DNA of 64,000 nucleotides from an uncultured Micrococcaceae bacterium (GCA_947502645.1 CANNAD010000002.1:1-64000); one strand, 5' to 3'. Positions 45,807-54,777 are shown, numbered from the stretch's first letter. Made by a program: numbers and translations. Notes: generated from the sequence alone by a model not told the origin.

Positions 45807-47198
45807 GTGACACAACTTACCAGCGACAGCAACTTCAGACCTCAGCCCGTTTCCGCCCCCGGAGCGGCACAGTATCCTGGCCTCGACGATTGGCGTTCCC
45901 AGCCGATCTCGCAGCAGCCGGATTGGGCCGGAACTGCGGAATATCACGCCGCAACATCTGAGCTGTCATCGCTGCCGCCTCTGGTCTTTGCCGGTGAAGT
46001 GGACGTCCTGCGAGAGCGGTTGGCGGCTGCAGCACGAGGAGAAGCCTTCCTGCTCCAGGGCGGGGACTGCGCAGAGACCTTCGACGGCGCCACTGCGGAC
46101 AAGATCAGCGCAAGGGTCCGTACTATCCTGCAGATGGCAGTGGTGCTCACCTACGGGGCTTCGCTGCCAATCATCAAGATGGGCCGCATGGCTGGTCAGT
46201 TCGCCAAGCCGCGGTCGTCCGATGAAGAGACGCGCGACGGCGTCACGTTGCCCGCTTACCGCGGCGACATGGTGAACGGTTATGACTTCTCCGCGGAGTC
46301 GCGCCGGCATGACCCCTCACGCCTGGTGCGCGCCTACCATACGTCTGCCTCCACCCTTAATCTCATCCGCGCGTTTACGCAGGGCGGTTTCGCAGACCTG
46401 CGCCTGGTCCATCACTGGAATCAGGGCTTCATGGCAAACCCGGCGCATTCACGGTACGAGTCAACAGCCCGGGAAATCGATCGGGCTGTTAAGTTCATGG
46501 ATGCCTGTGGAGCTGACTTTGAGGCGCTGAAGCGTGTCGAATTCTTTGCCAGCCATGAAGCGCTGCTGCTCGACTACGAGCGGGCACTGACCAGAATAGA
46601 TTCACGGACCGGTTTGCCTTATGACACGTCCGGGCATTTTCTCTGGATTGGTGAACGTACACGGGATCTCGATAGCGCCCACGTAGATTTCCTGTCCCGC
46701 GTTCGCAACCCCATCGGGGTGAAGCTCGGCCCGAAGACTACAGGGGACGATGCCCTGGCTCTCATCGACAAGCTGGACCCCCAGCGGGAACCGGGACGCC
46801 TGACGTTCATCACGCGCATGGGTGCAGGCAATATTCGGGAGAAGCTGCCGTCCCTGGTGGAGAAAGTCACGGCTTCGGGTGCCCAGGTTCTCTGGGTTTC
46901 TGATCCCATGCACGGCAACACCGTTACCTCTCCGAATGGCTACAAGACCCGTAACTTTGATGATGTCATCGATGAGGTCCGTGGCTTTTTCGAGGTGCAC
47001 AACTCGTTGGGGACGTTCCCCGGTGGCCTGCACGTCGAAATGACGGGCGATGACGTGGCTGAGTGTCTGGGCGGGGCTGATCCCATTGATCAGGAGGCCT
47101 TCCTGGAAGGCTACGAGTCGGTCTGTGATCCCCGCCTGAATCACATGCAGTCACTGGAGATGGCGTTCCTCGTGGCCGGCGCACTCTCCAAGCGCTGA
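45807..47198 (+). CDS. aroG: Class II 3-deoxy-7-phosphoheptulonate (DAHP) synthase
   Basis: First step of the shikimate pathway, joining PEP and erythrose-4-phosphate. 463 aa. Class II features are LLQGGDCAETF with the metal Cys, KMGRMAGQFAKPRS, HWNQGF, SHEALLLDYE and WVSDPMHGNT. GTG 45807 lies 6 bases after TACGCT (45795-45800), which suggests a leaderless start; ATG 45759 would add 16 residues with no good ribosome site. Convergent with the kinase gene with 13 bp between. Same neighbourhood as Rv2178c. Confidence 0.93.
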   Translation: MTQLTSDSNFRPQPVSAPGAAQYPGLDDWRSQPISQQPDWAGTAEYHAATSELSSLPPLVFAGEVDVLRERLAAAARGEAFLLQGGDCAETFDGATADKISARVRTILQMAVVLTYGASLPIIKMGRMAGQFAKPRSSDEETRDGVTLPAYRGDMVNGYDFSAESRRHDPSRLVRAYHTSASTLNLIRAFTQGGFADLRLVHHWNQGFMANPAHSRYESTAREIDRAVKFMDACGADFEALKRVEFFASHEALLLDYERALTRIDSRTGLPYDTSGHFLWIGERTRDLDSAHVDFLSRVRNPIGVKLGPKTTGDDALALIDKLDPQREPGRLTFITRMGAGNIREKLPSLVEKVTASGAQVLWVSDPMHGNTVTSPNGYKTRNFDDVIDEVRGFFEVHNSLGTFPGGLHVEMTGDDVAECLGGADPIDQEAFLEGYESVCDPRLNHMQSLEMAFLVAGALSKR

Positions 47199-47211
47199 GA
47201 GGCGGATAAGG

Positions 47212-49197
47212 TCAGGAAACCGTCAGCGTGACGGTGGAGCCTTTCGGTTCCTCACCCGTCTTGTCCTGACCTGCCACGAGACCCAGCACTGATTTGCCGT
47301 ACGTGTACTTCACCTCGACGACGAATCCTGCATCCTCGAGTTTGCGAACGGCTGCATCTTCGCGTTGGAAGAAGACGTTGGGAACGTCCACCATCTCCGG
47401 CCCGAGTGAAAGGGTCAGGGTGACCTCTTCGTCCCGGTGAAGTGTGCCGTCCTCGGGTGTCTGACGTGCGACGGCGCCCTCGGGGATCTCGGGATGGTGC
47501 ACCGCTTCGGGAGCGATAACGGTCTGCAGTTGGGCGGCCTGGAGTTTCTGCCGTGCCTCGTCCTCTGACAGCCCGACGACGGAGGGGACGTCTATGGGTT
47601 CCTTGCCCTTCGATACGGTCAGGTTAATCGTCACGGAACGCTTCACGCGTTCATCGGCCTGCGGTTCCTGACTGATGATTTTGCCGCTGGCAACGGACTC
47701 GCTATAGGCCTCGGTGACCTCGCCAAGGGACAGCGGGCTGTCCTCAATATCTGCCCGTGCGCTGTCGAGGTCGCGCTGAACGAGATTGGGGACGGTGAAC
47801 AGTTCCGGACCCTTGGAGACCAGGAGCGTTACCGTCCGGAACTTCCGGATGTTCGAATCGGCCGCGGGTTCCGTGGAGATGACGTTCCCTTTGTCGAGCT
47901 CATCGTGAAACACGGCTTTGGTGCTGGTGTCCAGACCAGCGTCGGCCATTTGTGCCTTCGCTGAGGCTACGGGTTGGTTGGTCACATTCGGCACGGTAGC
48001 CAGCGCACCTGGTCCTGCGCCGAAGTACCACCCTGCCACGGCGATGACGGCAGCCAATAGGACCAGTGCCGCAATCCAGATGACGTTCCGGCTCTTCTTT
48101 CCGGGTTTCAGTTGTTTTTGTGGAGTTCTGGCCTGCCGGGTCTGTTCTTTGTTGCGTTCCTTCGCTGCACGGCGCTGCTGCCGTGGTGAGACGCGGCTGT
48201 TGTCGTCGCCACGCGGCCCGGTAAGGGCCTCGGCGGATAACGCCTGGGTTCTGTTGGATGCAAGGGCGATCACGGTGGTGTGGCCGTCGTCCCGTTCCGG
48301 TGTGCGGGGAATGACTTGGGTGGCGTTGTTCGACTGCGCGTAGTCAAGCTGTTCACCGGGGAGCGTCTGGCGGATGTGGCGGAGTTCCCCCAGGAGAGCA
48401 GCGCCGTCAATCGGCCGTTCGTCGGCGTCGCGCGCGGTGCACCACAGCACCAGTTCGTCGATATCTTCTGCGAGGCCGGGAAGCACGTCGGAAGGGGGCG
48501 GGACCTGCTGATGGACGTGTGCAAAGGCAACCTGGATGGGGTCCTCGCCGGTGAACGGCTGGGTTCCGGTGAGCATCTCATAGAGCATGACGCCGACCGC
48601 GTAGATGTCGCTGCGCGCATCGACTGGCTGACCGCTGACGAGCTCGGGGGAGAGGTATGCCACCGTTCCGAAAAGCATCCCGGTTCCCGTGTGCCGGGAG
48701 ATGGCACGTGAGAGGCCGAAGTCGGCAATTTTGATGCGGCCATCGTCGGAGAGCAGAACGTTCTCGGGCTTGACATCGCGGTGGATCAGTCCGGCGTCGT
48801 GGGCTGCGCCCAGGCCCGCTATGACGGGGTCGAGAATGGCGAAGGCTGCCTTGGGGGTCAGCGTTCTGCGCTCCTCCAGAAGCTCCCGGAGAGTGCGACC
48901 CGGAACGTATTCCATGACGAGGTAGGCAAGGTCGCCGTCGACACCCTGGTCGAGTACACCGACGACGTGCGGGTGCGACAGCCGGGCGGCGGACTTGGCT
49001 TCACGTTCGAACCGGTCCACAAAGCTGTCGTCATCAGCGAGATGCGGATAGAGCACCTTAAGTGCCACATTCCGTTCCAGCCGGATGTCCTCGGCCAGAT
49101 ACACGGTAGACATCCCGCCATGAGCTATGCGGGAGAGCACACGGTACCGCTCATCCACAATGGATCCGGACAGGGGGTCCTTCAACTGCTCATTCAC
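47212..49197 (-). CDS. Ser/Thr protein kinase with four PASTA domains
   Basis: Membrane sensor kinase of 661 aa. The kinase domain (1-~280) has the glycine loop IAHGGMSTVYLAED, catalytic K47, HRDVKPEN (D141) and DFG (D159). A basic linker precedes one membrane segment (~371-393). Four PASTA repeats (401-661; starts such as VPNVTNQPVASA, VPNLVQRDLDSA, VPSVVGLSEDEA) should bind peptidoglycan fragments or lipid II outside. The GTG at 49197 lies 7 bases after TAGGAT, a leaderless layout. It occupies the locus of M. tuberculosis pknL, which lacks PASTA repeats. OdhI (28160) and the Rv2175c-like protein (50916) are plausible targets. Confidence 0.94.
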   Translation of the reverse strand: MNEQLKDPLSGSIVDERYRVLSRIAHGGMSTVYLAEDIRLERNVALKVLYPHLADDDSFVDRFEREAKSAARLSHPHVVGVLDQGVDGDLAYLVMEYVPGRTLRELLEERRTLTPKAAFAILDPVIAGLGAAHDAGLIHRDVKPENVLLSDDGRIKIADFGLSRAISRHTGTGMLFGTVAYLSPELVSGQPVDARSDIYAVGVMLYEMLTGTQPFTGEDPIQVAFAHVHQQVPPPSDVLPGLAEDIDELVLWCTARDADERPIDGAALLGELRHIRQTLPGEQLDYAQSNNATQVIPRTPERDDGHTTVIALASNRTQALSAEALTGPRGDDNSRVSPRQQRRAAKERNKEQTRQARTPQKQLKPGKKSRNVIWIAALVLLAAVIAVAGWYFGAGPGALATVPNVTNQPVASAKAQMADAGLDTSTKAVFHDELDKGNVISTEPAADSNIRKFRTVTLLVSKGPELFTVPNLVQRDLDSARADIEDSPLSLGEVTEAYSESVASGKIISQEPQADERVKRSVTINLTVSKGKEPIDVPSVVGLSEDEARQKLQAAQLQTVIAPEAVHHPEIPEGAVARQTPEDGTLHRDEEVTLTLSLGPEMVDVPNVFFQREDAAVRKLEDAGFVVEVKYTYGKSVLGLVAGQDKTGEEPKGSTVTLTVS

Positions 49198-49204
49198 CTT
49201 TACG

Positions 49205-49210
49205 ATCCTA
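49205..49210 (-). promoter_or_regulatory. -10 element of the kinase gene, leaderless layout
   Basis: Minus-strand TAGGAT (49210-49205) ends 7 bases before GTG 49197. No ribosome site at a normal distance is needed for such mRNAs. Confidence 0.5.
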
Positions 49211-49254
49211 CGTGAATCCCAGGAGTGCTCACCGACAAACACGGCTTAAACCGT

Positions 49255-49286
49255 TGACGGGCCCCTCCATGCGGAGGGACCCGTCA
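49255..49286 (-). terminator. Terminator after the LysM/transglycosylase gene
   Basis: A 14-bp stem with one mismatch (49255-49268 with 49273-49286) closes on ATGC. It separates the LysM gene (ending at 49301) from the kinase promoter. Confidence 0.7.
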
Positions 49287-49300
49287 GGGCGAATCGGAGA

Positions 49301-50674
49301 TCAGCGGAAGAGGGACATATGCGACTTCACCGAACGCACGTAGTTCTTCGTGTCGTCGTACATTCCGTGCTTCGACACCGAATACTGGCCCTGGTAATAA
49401 GACGCAATCGCCGTGTCCAGGTTCTTGCTGGTGCGGACGAGTGCACGGATGATCGCCACGCCCGCCGTTGCGTTGTCCTGCGGGTCGAGGAGGTTGAGCT
49501 TTCGTCCCACCAGATCCGAAGCCCATTCTCCGGATGAGGGGATCACCTGCATGGCACCGATGGCGTTCGCGGGGGAGACCGCCCTCTGGTTGAAGCCGGA
49601 CTCCTGGTAGGAGAATGCCAGCGCAAGGGCAGGGTCGACCCCAAGCTGGCGTGCAGTATCAGCGATGATGGCTTTCATCTGCTCGCGGGTAGGTGCAGGC
49701 AGGGAGTTCAACGTCTGCTTGTTCACATTGGCCTGAGCGACGACCTTTTCCGGATACGTGTAGTTCAGGAAGGTCGAGGGCACCAGGTTCGTCGGCGCGG
49801 GGTTGGATGTTTTGGTTACCTTCGCTGTGCCCCCGAGGGAGATTTTCTGCCCTGGTCGGATGATGTCGGTGGCGCGGATGCCGTTCGCCGAGAGGATGGT
49901 TCCGAGGCTGACTCCATGACGGGCGGCGATGGCGCTGAGGGTATCGCCAGGAACCACGGTGTAGGTGCGAGCGCCTGACGGTTTGGGCTGGGAGGTTTTC
50001 TTGACCGGTGTGCTCGCTGGTTTGGTGGATCCCGGGTTGGAAGTCTTGCCGGAGATGGTGATCTTCTGGCCCGGATAAATGATCGAGGACATGTTGAGTC
50101 GATTGGCCGAGAGCACGCTGCCGAGGCTTACACCGTGGCGGGCCGCTATGGCACTCAGGGTGTCGCCTGAACGGACAACGTACGAGCTGCCGCTCGAGGT
50201 CTTGGGCGCAGTGTGCTTCCCGGTAACGGGTGCGGGCTTGTGGCTGCTCGACTGTGTGGAGCCGCTGAGCTTGATCTTCTGTCCGGGGAAAATGAGCGAG
50301 TGGGACTTCAGGCCATTGATCTGGAGGAGCTTCCCCGTGTTCAGTCCGTGCCGCGCAGCGATCGCGCTGATGGTGTCTCCGGACCTGACCGTGTAGGTGG
50401 AGGGCGTCTTGGCAAGCGGAAGCCCGCCGGGAATCGCGGCCGGTACCTGTGCTGCTGCAATGAGCCCGGCGCCGCCCGTGGCCGGCAGCTGTGCGGGCAG
50501 TGTGTTGGGAAGCCGAAGCTGAATGGGGCTGGTCGGCGCTGCTGTAGCTGGTTCGGCGAGAACTACCGAGGAAAGGATGACGGCGGGGATCGCTGCGGAC
50601 GTGACGGCAGCGTGGATCCTGCGGCTGGCGGGGGCGTTCTTGCGTACCTGCGCGGCCGCGGGCGTGGAAGGCAT
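49301..50674 (-). CDS. Secreted LysM-repeat lytic transglycosylase
   Basis: Predicted peptidoglycan-binding and -cleaving enzyme, 457 aa from ATG 50674 with GAGGA 9 bases upstream. A signal peptide ends near residue 46 (AEPATA/AP). Three LysM domains begin at about 94, 165 and 238 (YTVRSGDT, YVVRSGDT, YTVVPGDT), separated by Ser/Thr/Lys/Pro linkers. An SLT domain (~335-457) has catalytic Glu in FSYQESGFN and AIGAMQVIPSSGEWASDL. The LysM repeats are very similar to each other (IAARHGVSLG occurs twice). It lies between the PASTA kinase and the Rv2175c-like gene, consistent with wall-growth control. Confidence 0.92.
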   Translation of the reverse strand: MPSTPAAAQVRKNAPASRRIHAAVTSAAIPAVILSSVVLAEPATAAPTSPIQLRLPNTLPAQLPATGGAGLIAAAQVPAAIPGGLPLAKTPSTYTVRSGDTISAIAARHGLNTGKLLQINGLKSHSLIFPGQKIKLSGSTQSSSHKPAPVTGKHTAPKTSSGSSYVVRSGDTLSAIAARHGVSLGSVLSANRLNMSSIIYPGQKITISGKTSNPGSTKPASTPVKKTSQPKPSGARTYTVVPGDTLSAIAARHGVSLGTILSANGIRATDIIRPGQKISLGGTAKVTKTSNPAPTNLVPSTFLNYTYPEKVVAQANVNKQTLNSLPAPTREQMKAIIADTARQLGVDPALALAFSYQESGFNQRAVSPANAIGAMQVIPSSGEWASDLVGRKLNLLDPQDNATAGVAIIRALVRTSKNLDTAIASYYQGQYSVSKHGMYDDTKNYVRSVKSHMSLFR

Positions 50675-50734
50675 GTGCATTGTCCTCATTCAGTCGTGGT
50701 CAGCGGCACGGCCTAGCGGGCAGCGCGCATGTTT

Positions 50735-50761
50735 CCAATGTTACTTGTGTTGCCAATGTTA
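50735..50761. repeat. Tandem direct repeat in the leader of the LysM gene
   Basis: CCAATGTTA occurs at 50735-50743 and 50753-50761, an 18-bp period. On the minus strand the copies read TAACATTGGMAACA, with more matching bases around them. The second copy also forms CCAAT-GTT-ATTGG (50753-50765). It is 60-90 bp upstream of ATG 50674 and could be a regulator site or mRNA stability element. The 241-bp gap to the divergent gene shows no gene. Confidence 0.5.
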
Positions 50762-50915
50762 TTGGTGGTGCTTGCGTGACTAATGTGAACTTACACTACT
50801 TTTCCGCTAGCACAAACAGTTGCATTCTCCGGAATTTGAGCTGAATGTGCGTGTCGGCATTCGGTGCCGCTCTCCACGGTGGCTCATGGGCGTAGAAACA
50901 TGGGAGCATTGAAGC

Positions 50916-51269
50916 GTGAATGATCTCGAAAACCTTGTCTCCCAGTGGCTCCCACTTCCCGACGTAGCTGAGCAGCTCGGTACGTCCATCACTGCTGTCC
51001 ACAGCCTCATCACGGAGCGTTCGCTCATAGCTGTCCGGATAGGGGAGCGCGGTATTAAGAGCGTCCCCGCCGAATTCCTGGTCGAGGGGGAGGTTCTGGA
51101 TAGTCTCAAGGGAACCGTCATTGTCCTCGGAGACGCTGGTTACTCGGACGAGGAGATGATTGTCTGGCTCTTCACCGAGGATGAATCACTTCCGGGACGT
51201 CCCGTGGATGCCCTTCGCAGCGGCCGCAAGACGGAAATTCGACGCCGGGCACAGTCACTCGCCTGGTAG
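50916..51269 (+). CDS. Rv2175c-like winged-helix DNA-binding protein
   Basis: 117 aa. The N-terminal helix-turn-helix (LPLPDVAEQLGTSITAVHSL) and wing (AVRIGERGIKSVPAEF) are followed by a C-terminal part with GYSDEEMIVWLF and a basic end. It matches the Rv2175c family, whose M. tuberculosis member is phosphorylated by PknL, which abolishes DNA binding. The kinase gene lies 1.7 kb away. GTG start with GGGAG 10 bases upstream. Convergent with the next gene, 5 bp apart. Confidence 0.88.
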   Translation: MNDLENLVSQWLPLPDVAEQLGTSITAVHSLITERSLIAVRIGERGIKSVPAEFLVEGEVLDSLKGTVIVLGDAGYSDEEMIVWLFTEDESLPGRPVDALRSGRKTEIRRRAQSLAW

Positions 51270-51274
51270 GCGGT

Positions 51275-52372
51275 TCAGGCAGATCGACGAATCGCCGCTT
51301 CAGCGAGGCCGCACAGAGCTTCCCGCACCAGCGGTTCAACCTGAAGGCGTTCAAGGGCGCCCATGGAGTCGTCCGTCAGTTCCCCGATCAACCGTTCGGT
51401 TGCCTCTCTGGCGCCTGAGGCCTCAATAATTCCCCGAAGACGCTCGACGCCGGCGTCGTCCAGATCGGGGTGGCCCAGCAGTGCGCTGATCTCTCGCTGG
51501 TCGCCAGGGCTCGCGCTGCCCACCGTGTAGGCAATGAGGACTGTTCGTTTGCCCTCGCGGAGGTCGTCCCCGGCAGGCTTGCCCGTGACTGTGGGATCGC
51601 CAAAAACACCGAGAAGGTCATCACGGAGCTGGAATGCTTCGCCCAGTGGCAGCGAGAAATCTGAGTACGCACGCAAATGCTGCGAACTCCCTCCCGCCAG
51701 CGCACCGCCGATCGACAGTGGATGTTCCGAGGAATATTTGGCGGACTTGTAGCGCAGGACATTACGCGCACGCTCGATCGCAGTATCTGGACTGCTCCCA
51801 GGTCCAGCGGCTTCTTCGAGAATATCCAGATACTGACCCGCCATCACCTCAGTTCGCATGGTGTTGAAAAGACTCCGGGCCTGCGGGCACGTCAACGCTA
51901 CTGACGCAAAGAGTTCTTCGCTGAAAGACAGCGCCATATCGCCAGACAGAATGGCCGCGCTTTCCCCGAACCTCCGGGAATCAAGATGCCATCCGGAGTC
52001 CACATGAAGCTCAGCAAACCGGCGGTGCACGCTCGGTGCGCCCCTGCGCGTATCAGAGTTGTCTATCACATCGTCGTGAATCAGTGCAGCTGTCTGGAAA
52101 AGTTCGAGTCCGGCACCCGCCGTAACGATGGCGTCGTCGTCGGGCGCTCCGCCTGCCCCACGGAAGCCCCAGTAGCACAGCTTCGCGCGCAGCCGTTTGC
52201 CGCCCGAGGCAAGTCCCGAAATGGCGCGTACAGGCTCGGCCGCATCAGCGGAGACGCCCTCGAGCATCTGGCGCTGTGACTCAAGAAAGGAATCGAGTCT
52301 GGCCGTGAGTCGCTGGAGGAAAAGGGATTCCTCCTGCTGAACTTCATGCACGTACGCCCGGGACTGCTGCAC
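51275..52372 (-). CDS. Polyprenyl (geranylgeranyl-type) diphosphate synthase
   Basis: Chain-elongating trans-prenyltransferase, 365 aa. GGKRLRAKLCYWG is region I, the first Asp-rich motif is DDVID (100-104) within LIHDDVIDNSDTRRG, and the second is DDLLGVFGD (251 on). GEAFQLRDD and KYSSEHPLSIGGAL are typical. The locus corresponds to idsA2 (Rv2173). Product length (C15, C20 or longer) is uncertain. GTG start 4 bp after the lipoprotein stop, so the two are co-transcribed. Confidence 0.88.
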   Translation of the reverse strand: MQQSRAYVHEVQQEESLFLQRLTARLDSFLESQRQMLEGVSADAAEPVRAISGLASGGKRLRAKLCYWGFRGAGGAPDDDAIVTAGAGLELFQTAALIHDDVIDNSDTRRGAPSVHRRFAELHVDSGWHLDSRRFGESAAILSGDMALSFSEELFASVALTCPQARSLFNTMRTEVMAGQYLDILEEAAGPGSSPDTAIERARNVLRYKSAKYSSEHPLSIGGALAGGSSQHLRAYSDFSLPLGEAFQLRDDLLGVFGDPTVTGKPAGDDLREGKRTVLIAYTVGSASPGDQREISALLGHPDLDDAGVERLRGIIEASGAREATERLIGELTDDSMGALERLQVEPLVREALCGLAEAAIRRSA

Positions 52373-52376
52373 GCCC

Positions 52377-52931
52377 CTAGTCCGTGCTCTCGGGCAGGAG
52401 CGTCCCGCCTACTGTATAGACGGATTCCTTCTGCATTTTGGTCCCTGCCACGATGCTGACGTTGATGGTCTCCGATTCATTGCGGATGAAGTCCTGGCTA
52501 AGCACTGACTCATCTGAAAATTCGTCCTGAAGTTCCTTGAACCCGGCTTCCTTTAGTGACGAGCGGTAGAAATTCAGGATGTCCTTCGCGGACTTGTCGA
52601 CCGTTCCAGTGACGGAGACAACGGCAGTGTCTCCTGTCTTATCCACCGATGACGACAGGACCGTGGAGCCCGGCATGACCGGCAACAGCTCGGTGGGGAA
52701 CTGGCTGACCAGCGCAGTGGTTGTTGGCGAGGGCGTTGGGCCGCTTGATGACGACGCGCTGGGCGTACTGCCAGCTGAGGTAGCATCCGTGCCGATTGTG
52801 GCCGATGCAGACTGTGACTGCTGCGCCTCAGAACCAGCTTCTGAGGTGGAATCGCCGGTCTGGGGCGACGAACAAGCTGAGAGCCCTGCCGCGACAAGGC
52901 AGACTGCGGCCAGGTACGTGATCGCTTTCAT
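52377..52931 (-). CDS. Lipoprotein of unknown function
   Basis: 184 aa. A lipobox LSAC follows a short signal peptide (MKAITYLAAVCLVAAGLSAC), so the mature protein is anchored outside by its Cys. A Ser/Thr/Gln/Pro-rich linker (~22-72) leads to a compact domain (~75-184) with VMPGSTVLSSSVDKTGD and ILNFYRSSLKEAGFKE, a pattern reminiscent of small beta-alpha domains in actinobacterial lipoproteins. ATG 52931 has AAGGA 5 bases upstream; ATG 52943 would add four residues. Divergent from dinB, upstream of the prenyltransferase gene. Confidence 0.85.
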   Translation of the reverse strand: MKAITYLAAVCLVAAGLSACSSPQTGDSTSEAGSEAQQSQSASATIGTDATSAGSTPSASSSSGPTPSPTTTALVSQFPTELLPVMPGSTVLSSSVDKTGDTAVVSVTGTVDKSAKDILNFYRSSLKEAGFKELQDEFSDESVLSQDFIRNESETINVSIVAGTKMQKESVYTVGGTLLPESTD

Positions 52932-53092
52932 GGTGTCCTTCATGGTGGTGTCGGTTGACGGGCGCCGGAAGGCTCATGCCAGTCTATGCGTTGGGAGTCG
53001 GTGGTGCCTCAGCAGTGCTTCCCTGCAGCCGGAATGTCAGTGCCTCTGGCTACCATTGTGGAGGAGATTCGACGGCGGGACGGAGGACGATC

Positions 53093-54283
53093 ATGGGTGC
53101 AGGACCAGCACACGCTGATACTTCTATCCTGCACGTTGACATGGATGCTTTCTTCGTCTCGGTCGAGCTGTTGGATCGCCCGGAGTTGTCTGGACGGACG
53201 GTGATCGTCGGTTCGTCGTCGGGCCGCGCAGTGGTCCTTTCCGCCTCCTACGAGGCCAGGAAGTACGGAGTCCGTTCGGCGATGCCCATGTCGACGGCGC
53301 GGCGCCTGTGCCCCGCTGCGGTCATCGTGGAACCCCAGCAACACAAATACCGGGAAATGTCCGCCAGAGTCATGGAGGTATTCCGGTCCATCACACCATT
53401 GGTGGAGCAGGTCAGCGTTGACGAAGCATTTCTGGACGTGTCCGGCTCCATCCGACGGCTCGGGTCACCGCTTGAGATAGGACGCCACATCCGCAAACGC
53501 GTGGCCGACGAACTCGGGCTCCCATCCTCAGTGGGGATCGCCGCAACAAAATTTGTTGCGAAGATCGCCTCGACCCACGCCAAGCCCGATGGCCTACTCC
53601 TGATTCCATCAGAGAGAACAGTGGAGTTCCTGCATAGCCTGCCGGTCTCGGCGCTGTGGGGAGTAGGAGCACAATCGCAGAAAGTTCTCCTGGGCCTTGG
53701 CATATCGACAGTTCTCGACGTCGCCAATACTCCGCGGTCTACCCTTCAGCGGCTGATGGGTGCCTCCGGGCTCCACATCCACGATCTCGCGTGGGGTGTC
53801 GATCCCAGGGGTGTGCAGCCAGTGCGTGAGGAAAAGAGCATCGGCGCAGAAGAGACATTCGCAGTGGACGTTGACTCCAGCTCGCATTTACACAAGGAAC
53901 TCCTGCGTCTGGCGCACCGGACCGCACATCGTCTCCGGTTAGCGGGGAGATCCGCCGCCTCCGTGTCCCTGAAGGTCCGGTATGAGGACTTCTCGACGGT
54001 TACCCGCAGCAGAAAGTTGTCCATACCCTCTGATAATGCCCACGAGCTCTACACTTCAGCAACCGTCCTCCTCGACGGATTGGGGGCTTTGCCGATGAAG
54101 GTTCGATTGATCGGCCTGCGGGCTGAACAGCTTGTCGTCGCATCGTCCGTTGCGAGCCAGTTGACCATTGACCGACGGGATGAGAACTGGCGTCTCGCCG
54201 AGGGAGCGCTGGACAGGATCAACTCGCGTTTCGGCGAAGCCGTGATCCAGCCGGCCCAGCTGCTTCCTCCGCCCGGGGAATAG
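53093..54283 (+). CDS. dinB: DNA polymerase IV
   Basis: Y-family translesion polymerase, 396 aa. ATG 53093 has GGAGGA upstream; the open frame further back overlaps the lipoprotein promoter region. Metal residues are D16 in HVDMDAFFVSVE and D110/E111 in QVSVDEAFLD. YEARKYGVRSAMPM and a helix-hairpin-helix (LWGVGAQSQKVLLGLGISTV) with a little-finger domain after ~240 complete the layout. It lacks a clear C-terminal beta-clamp peptide of the QLxLF kind, ending IQPAQLLPPPGE. Confidence 0.93.
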   Translation: MGAGPAHADTSILHVDMDAFFVSVELLDRPELSGRTVIVGSSSGRAVVLSASYEARKYGVRSAMPMSTARRLCPAAVIVEPQQHKYREMSARVMEVFRSITPLVEQVSVDEAFLDVSGSIRRLGSPLEIGRHIRKRVADELGLPSSVGIAATKFVAKIASTHAKPDGLLLIPSERTVEFLHSLPVSALWGVGAQSQKVLLGLGISTVLDVANTPRSTLQRLMGASGLHIHDLAWGVDPRGVQPVREEKSIGAEETFAVDVDSSSHLHKELLRLAHRTAHRLRLAGRSAASVSLKVRYEDFSTVTRSRKLSIPSDNAHELYTSATVLLDGLGALPMKVRLIGLRAEQLVVASSVASQLTIDRRDENWRLAEGALDRINSRFGEAVIQPAQLLPPPGE

Positions 54284-54396
54284 GGAACCCGACTGGCCTC
54301 CGCCTACAATGCAAACTATCCTTGAACAAAGGGAACCGCACCTCTGCGGTGTTCGTTGACAGCATTATCAGGTGGTTTCTCGGCAAGGAGGCAGTG

Positions 54397-54777
54397 ATGG
54401 CACTCTCAGAACACGAGCAGAGGTTGCTTGAACAGCTGGAGCAGCAGCTAAATGCTGAAGATCCAAGGTTTGTTCATTCCATGGCGTCATCAGGGCGCTC
54501 TTTTTCAACACGCCGAATTGTGCTCGGCGCCCTTATTGGCGTTGCCGGGATTCTCGTGCTGCTCGTCGGCATCTCCTTCCAGAACATCTTCATCGGCGTT
54601 GGTGGCTTCCTCATCATGGGAGCGAGCGTCTACTTCGCTACTGCACGGTCGAAATCCGAGGGCGAATCGCGCGGAAAGTCCAACGCCTCACCCAAGTCCC
54701 CAACGTCTCCCCGCGGTGGCAGTTTCATGGGTGGCCTGGAAGAGAAATGGGACCAGCGCCGACAGGGCGAGCCCTAG
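54397..54777 (+). CDS. DUF3040 family membrane protein
   Basis: 126 aa from ATG 54397 with GGAGG upstream. It starts MALSEHEQRLLEQLEQQLNAEDP, the DUF3040 hallmark. Two membrane segments (~46-62, 66-84) are followed by a Ser/Lys/Pro-rich tail. This small family is common just upstream of mraZ in actinobacteria. A TACAAT -10 lies at 54305-54310. Function unknown. Confidence 0.87.
   Translation: MALSEHEQRLLEQLEQQLNAEDPRFVHSMASSGRSFSTRRIVLGALIGVAGILVLLVGISFQNIFIGVGGFLIMGASVYFATARSKSEGESRGKSNASPKSPTSPRGGSFMGGLEEKWDQRRQGEP

Noticed and set aside
50735-50761. CRISPR-like repeat
   Set aside because: Only two 9-bp copies with a 9-bp gap and no cas genes.
50675-50915. c-di-AMP (ydaO) riboswitch before the LysM/transglycosylase gene
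   Set aside because: The leader is short and lacks the long multi-stem architecture. Only an 18-bp tandem repeat is present.
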